A DNA stretch of 64,000 nt, taken from Pelethousia sp034928145 (GTDB taxonomy: Bacteria; Bacillota; Clostridia; Christensenellales; CAG-138). The stretch spans positions 1 through 64,000 of the forward strand of contig JAYFPE010000005.1 in assembly GCA_034928145.1 (NCBI GenBank). The letters run 5' to 3'. Positions 60,305 through 64,000 of this stretch are shown piece after piece (the first letter of the stretch is position 1; each line of letters begins with the position of its first letter). The position numbers and the translations under genes were made by a program. The notes below the pieces were generated by a model. That model was not told the origin of the DNA and made no database searches. It worked only from the letters and a program-made list of their open reading frames with translations.

Positions 60305-60877
60305 TCACGCCAGAATGCCCAGGTGCTCCAGCAATATATTCAAGCCGATGAGGATCAAAATCACGCCGCCGGCCACCCCGGCCTTACTGGACCACCGGGA
60401 GCCGAGCGTACGCCCGGCCCCTACGCCAACCGCGCACAAAAGGAAGGTGATGACGCCGATAACGGAGACAGCCCAAAGTACGTTCACACCCGGCAGCAGT
60501 GCAAAGGTGATGCCCACGGCCAGCGCATCGATGCTGGTGGCCAGGGCCATCATCAGCATGGGCTTCCAGCCGAAGCCCTCGTCCCCGCTCTCGCAATCCT
60601 CACCGGGGGCAAGGGCTTCGCGGATCATGTTTGCGCCGATCAGGGTGAGCAGAGCGAATACCACCCAATGATCTATGGCGATGATATAGCGATCAAAGGT
60701 CGTGCCCATCAGATAGCCCAAGAGGGGCATCAGCGCCTGAAAGCCTCCAAACCATAGCCCGGTGGAAAGCATATACCTAAGGCGCATCCGCTTTACGCTC
60801 AGCCCTTTGCAGACCGATACGGCAAAGGCGTCCATCGAAAGGCCCACTGCCAGCAGCAGCAATTCCGTAAATCCCAT
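60305..60877 (-). CDS. mntP: Manganese efflux pump MntP
   Basis: The 190-residue protein has six helices and the two repeated family motifs: LSMDAFAVSVCKGL near the N-terminus and TSIDALAVGITFALLPG in the second half, each with the metal-binding Asp. It exports Mn2+. The region upstream shows no yybP-ykoY manganese riboswitch pattern. A weak AAGGG site lies 14 bases upstream of the ATG. Confidence 0.93.
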   Translation of the reverse strand: MGFTELLLLAVGLSMDAFAVSVCKGLSVKRMRLRYMLSTGLWFGGFQALMPLLGYLMGTTFDRYIIAIDHWVVFALLTLIGANMIREALAPGEDCESGDEGFGWKPMLMMALATSIDALAVGITFALLPGVNVLWAVSVIGVITFLLCAVGVGAGRTLGSRWSSKAGVAGGVILILIGLNILLEHLGILA

Positions 60878-61322
60878 GATCTTCTAAATTCCCTTCCGCT
60901 TTTGTATCGTTATGATAGCATATAAAATAAAAGACCCAGTACAGCCGTCATCCGCTGCCGCCCTGCGGCTTACGGAAGTTCTATACATGAGTCTCGTTCT
61001 ATTAAGATATGCCAGGCGGTTAAGCCAGCATGTTGACATATCACGCCCGTGCGCGAACTACTCCCTCACGGTATTCAGTTTTTATACCCCATAGTTTGTT
61101 TATCATATCATCTTTTGCATGCAATCGCAACTTGAAAAGAAAAAAGAAGCGCATGGCCGCGCCTGTGCGACTGAAAGCGTTGTTTTTTGTCTTTATCTAC
61201 ATCATTCGTAAAAATTTGCGGCTGCGCTCTGGCCTCGGGCTGGCGCCCATGTTATAATGAAAAAAGTGGGGAGCAGTTCCCCGCTTCTACTCTTCCTGCC
61301 CTTTCCCAGGAGAAGAAACGAC
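60878..61322. other. AT-rich divergent intergenic region
   Basis: This 445-base region separates mntP (minus) and the GGDEF gene (plus). It contains an extended -10 TGTTATAAT ending at 61258, 64 bases before the GGDEF start, and a TTGACA near 61031 without a matched -10. No gene is supported; frames over it have no ribosome site. Confidence 0.5.
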
Positions 61323-63047
61323 ATGAGCATCCCTATAACCGATCACTATACAGTAGCAGATCCGCCAAAGGATCCGTTACCAAGCAATCTCCCTGTCGCT
61401 ATCATTGAAACCGCCTTAGACGGGGACAGGCTTTGCTTTAAGATTCTTTGCCCGGGCCCGTTAGCCCCCTTGTTTGGCACCGAGGACCTGCAAGCGGGTC
61501 TGAATGCGGGCGATCCCCGCGGCGGGCCGCTAGCGGTTTGCAGGGAGCAGCTATGCGCGGCCTATGACGACAACGAGCCTGTGGATACGGATTTTCGCCT
61601 CATGCTCGCGAAGGGTTCCGCCTGCTGGCTCAACCTTAAAAGCAGCCGCCGGCCGGATGGCCGCCTTTTATGCGTTTTTACGGATGTGACCCGGCTCAAA
61701 ACAGCGGAGCAACCGCCCTGGCTGATGAGCGGGCAGTTCCGCGGCGTAATGCGCCAAGCCGGGCTGAACATATGGGAATACGACCATATAAGCCGCAGGC
61801 TGCGCCTGATGTGCGTAGAGGATCCCGCTTCCCCAAACCCGGGGCATTTTTTCCACCCCCGGCAGGGCGGCGACCTGATCATTGAGGATTTCCCCGCCAA
61901 GGTTGGCCTGGCGTTCGCGGGCACGGCGGAAAACGAAGAGCGCCTCCGCCTGGCTTGGTTGGAACTGCATAGCAGGCTGCCCATGCGGCCGATCCACTTT
62001 CGCTTCGAACATACGGACAAGCGTCCGCTCTGGGTGGAGATCGGCGGCGAAACCATCTGCGATGAAGCAGGCCGGCCCCTGCGGGATATGGGCTATTTTC
62101 GGGATATCTCCCTCGAAAAGGAGCGGGAGCAGGAGGAGAAGGTCAGCAAGCTGCGCCTGCAAAAGCTGGAGGAAAGCGCCCTCTACAACCTGCGCATAAA
62201 CCTTACCAATGACAGCCTTGCCCTCAATGCGTCCGGCATTCAATGGCTGGGGGACACCGGCAACAAAGCGGGCCGCAGCGTTTCCCAATGCATGGAACAT
62301 GTTTGCAACACCCTGGTCTTGCCCGCCTTCCAGCCGCAAATGCGCCGCTTTTTGCACCCGGGGCGGCTATTGGAGGCCTTCGAGAAGGACGAGACCAGCG
62401 GCCATATGGAATACCAACGGATCTGCGCGGGCGTCACGCGGTGGTGCCGGCTGGAATACCACCTGGCCCGCCGGGAGGATACGGGAGATATCTGCTGCTA
62501 TCTTTTCGTAATGGATATCGAGGCGCGTAAACAGCGGGAGCAACTGCTGCGCCAGCGGGCCGAGATCGACGAGCAGAGCGGCGTATTCAACCGCCAGGCC
62601 GGCCTGGAGCGGATCCGGGCGGCCTTGGCCAAAACCCTATGTGAGGGCGGCACCGGCGGCTTCATCATGTGCGACCTCGATAACTTCAAGCGCATCAACG
62701 ATACTTGGGGCCATGCGGCGGGCGATGCGGTAATCACAGAGACCGGCCGCCTGCTGCTAAGCGTCTTTTGCGAGCCGTCTATCGTTTGCCGCATGGGCGG
62801 GGATGAATTCGTGGTCTATTGCCCGGGTCTTTCCCGGCAGGAGGTAGAGAATAAGGCCCAAAGCCTGCTCGTATGCGCAAGGGAGATCCGCATTGGCGGC
62901 GGCAACGCCCGTCTCTCCCTCTCAGCAGGGGTGGCAATGGTGCCCGCGCAGGGCGCGGATTTCGATACCCTTTACCCTCGGGCAGACGCCATGCTCTACC
63001 TTGTCAAGGAGCGGGGGAAGAACGGCTACTGCTTTGCGGAGGGTTGA
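61323..63047 (+). CDS. PAS-GGDEF diguanylate cyclase
   Basis: The 574-residue protein has two PAS-like segments (SQAGLNIWEYDHISRRLRLM; MRPIHFRFEHTDKRPLWVEI...DMGYFRDIS), a third partial PAS region (YQRICAGVTRWCRLEYHL), and a C-terminal GGDEF domain with an intact GGDEF motif near residues 492-496 and DLDNFKRINDTWGHAAGD. The I-site RxxD is absent (CEPS instead), so product inhibition is probably weak. It makes the second messenger c-di-GMP. No EAL domain and no membrane segment. The ATG at 61323 follows AGGAG. It sits directly ahead of mutY. Confidence 0.9.
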   Translation: MSIPITDHYTVADPPKDPLPSNLPVAIIETALDGDRLCFKILCPGPLAPLFGTEDLQAGLNAGDPRGGPLAVCREQLCAAYDDNEPVDTDFRLMLAKGSACWLNLKSSRRPDGRLLCVFTDVTRLKTAEQPPWLMSGQFRGVMRQAGLNIWEYDHISRRLRLMCVEDPASPNPGHFFHPRQGGDLIIEDFPAKVGLAFAGTAENEERLRLAWLELHSRLPMRPIHFRFEHTDKRPLWVEIGGETICDEAGRPLRDMGYFRDISLEKEREQEEKVSKLRLQKLEESALYNLRINLTNDSLALNASGIQWLGDTGNKAGRSVSQCMEHVCNTLVLPAFQPQMRRFLHPGRLLEAFEKDETSGHMEYQRICAGVTRWCRLEYHLARREDTGDICCYLFVMDIEARKQREQLLRQRAEIDEQSGVFNRQAGLERIRAALAKTLCEGGTGGFIMCDLDNFKRINDTWGHAAGDAVITETGRLLLSVFCEPSIVCRMGGDEFVVYCPGLSRQEVENKAQSLLVCAREIRIGGGNARLSLSAGVAMVPAQGADFDTLYPRADAMLYLVKERGKNGYCFAEG

Positions 63048-63078
63048 AGGCTTGGCCTTGCGGCTGTATGATAGGGGC

Positions 63079-64000
63079 ATGGATAAACATGCCCCTTTTC
63101 AATTGCCCTCCTTTTCCGGTCTGGAGCGACTGCCTGCGGCGCTTTTGCCCTGGTATGCCCAAAATGCCCGCGCCCTCCCCTGGAGGGCGGATAGGCAGCC
63201 TTATCGCGTGTGGCTCAGCGAGGTCATGCTGCAGCAGACCCGCGCCGGGGCCGTGCGCGGCTATTACCTGCGCTTTCTCGAGGCCCTGCCAACCCTCGCC
63301 AATCTGGCCGAGGTTGAGGAAGGCCGCCTTTTCAAGCTGTGGGAAGGCCTGGGCTACTATAGCCGGGTCCGCAATCTGCAAAAAGCCGCCCGCATCATCA
63401 TGGCCGAGCATGGGGGCGTATTTCCCCGGCAATATGAACAAGTGCGCGCCCTGCCTGGCATCGGTGATTATACCGCCGGAGCAATCTGTTCCATCTGCTT
63501 CGAGCTTCCCACGGCAGCCGTAGATGGCAACGTGCTGCGCTGTGTCGCCCGCCTGGAGGATATCGGCCAGGCCATGGATACGCCCCCAATGAAGCGGGCC
63601 GTGGCCGCGGCTTTAAGCGCCGTATATCCCCCCGGCAATTGCGGGGATTTTACCCAAAGCCTGATGGAGCTGGGGGCTACCGTTTGCCTGCCCGGTTCCA
63701 AGCCCCGCTGCACGGATTGCCCGGCCCAAAGCTTTTGTAAGGCCCATGCGGCCGGCCGGGCGGGTGAGCTGCCCCTTCTTACCTCCAAGCGGCCCCGCAA
63801 AGCGGAGGAGCGCACGGTGTTCCTGCTGGCGCACGAGGGCAGGCTGGCCCTTTGCCAAAGGCCGGATAAGGGGCTGCTGGCCGGGTTATGGCAGTTCCCC
63901 AATGTAAGCGGCGCATTAGGTCCGCAGGAGGCCCTGGCCCAGGCCGCGGCCTGGGGCGCAGAACCTATCGCTCCCGAGCAGGCCCTATCCCGCACACACG
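63079..64000 (+). CDS. mutY: A/G-specific adenine glycosylase MutY, cut by window edge
   Basis: The frame is open from ATG 63079 (AGGGG site) to the right edge. It has the HhH-GPD fold: LPWYAQNARALPWR, YRVWLSEVMLQQTRAGAV, EGLGYYSRVRNLQKAA, the hairpin LPGIGDYTAGAI with the catalytic Asp in AAVDGNVLRC, and the Fe-S cysteines CLPGSKPRCTDCPAQSFC. The C-terminal NUDIX-like domain (TVFLLAHEGRLALCQRPDKG) has begun. It removes adenine mispaired with 8-oxoguanine. About 307 codons are visible; usual length is near 350. Confidence 0.95.
   Translation, partial: MDKHAPFQLPSFSGLERLPAALLPWYAQNARALPWRADRQPYRVWLSEVMLQQTRAGAVRGYYLRFLEALPTLANLAEVEEGRLFKLWEGLGYYSRVRNLQKAARIIMAEHGGVFPRQYEQVRALPGIGDYTAGAICSICFELPTAAVDGNVLRCVARLEDIGQAMDTPPMKRAVAAALSAVYPPGNCGDFTQSLMELGATVCLPGSKPRCTDCPAQSFCKAHAAGRAGELPLLTSKRPRKAEERTVFLLAHEGRLALCQRPDKGLLAGLWQFPNVSGALGPQEALAQAAAWGAEPIAPEQALSRTH

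Noticed and set aside
60878..61322. yybP-ykoY manganese riboswitch ahead of mntP
   Set aside because: Neither conserved loop of this riboswitch class is visible on the minus strand upstream of mntP.
1..64000. CRISPR arrays
   Set aside because: No regularly spaced direct repeats were seen in any intergenic stretch and no cas genes are present.
1..64000. rRNA genes
   Set aside because: No conserved 16S, 23S or 5S sequence was recognised.

Overview
The window looks like a Bacillota chromosome, most likely a fairly GC-rich member of the Clostridia. Supporting signs are strong GGAGG ribosome-binding sites with frequent TTG/GTG starts, MutS2, ZapA, DegV, a BofC-like protein, the archaeal-type short ProS, RuvCAB, and an hcp/Fe-S/Crp cluster. 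The genus is not resolved. Every confident gene from position 1 to about 52.3 kb is on the minus strand. Composition changes visibly at the tRNA-Leu gene near 25.0 kb: AT-rich accessory DNA lies to the left and GC-rich chromosomal backbone to the right.

Accessory region (1-24.9 kb). An IS256-family element enters at the left edge. Next come two similarly built modules, read on the minus strand. Module A (13.8 to 7.9 kb) holds a recombinase-like protein without a catalytic domain, a KilA-N protein, a complete large serine recombinase, and a Gabija anti-phage pair (gajA, gajB). Module B (7.6 to 0.4 kb) holds a second recombinase-like gene without a catalytic domain (now broken by one TGA), a serine recombinase fused to an ECF-type sigma factor, a small helix-turn-helix protein, an ABC-type ATPase with a C-terminal HEPN-like motif, and a large protein combining an HD domain with an HSP90-like ATPase. 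The recombinase-sigma fusion and the ATPase-HEPN plus HD/HSP90 pair are the best candidates for something undescribed. From 24.7 to 14.2 kb (still minus strand) there is an envelope-stress or peptide-resistance type cluster: XRE regulator, NarL/LuxR-type two-component system, small membrane proteins including a PLDc_N protein, an ABC-2 transporter (YxlEFG-like), two membrane-anchored beta-lactamase-fold serine hydrolases, an ASCH/PUA-like protein and an AraC/GyrI regulator. tRNA 3'-end-like fragments are scattered through the region.

Backbone (25-52.3 kb). After tRNA-Leu(UAA) come a probable pseudoenzyme of the iron-alcohol dehydrogenase family, a transglutaminase lipoprotein, proS, a coiled-coil protein, ruvB-ruvA-ruvC, a BofC-like protein, an HtrA protease with an OmpR-type two-component system, a DUF523 protein, mutS2, a U32 peptidase, zapA, an unknown anchored protein, an RluD-type pseudouridine synthase with lspA, then polA-coaE-lytic transglycosylase-peptide-binding lipoprotein as an overlapping operon, a membrane protein and pdp.

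Right part (52.3-64 kb). The strand changes here. There is a DUF5665 protein, tRNA-Val(CAC), an unrecognised 348-residue protein, a solitary copy of the IS256 end sequence, a small conserved-looking protein and a GNAT protein on the plus strand. Then come degV-marR, a 5'-truncated sortase, hcp with its Fe-S partner and a divergent Crp/Fnr regulator, mntP, a PAS-GGDEF diguanylate cyclase, and the start of mutY running off the right edge.
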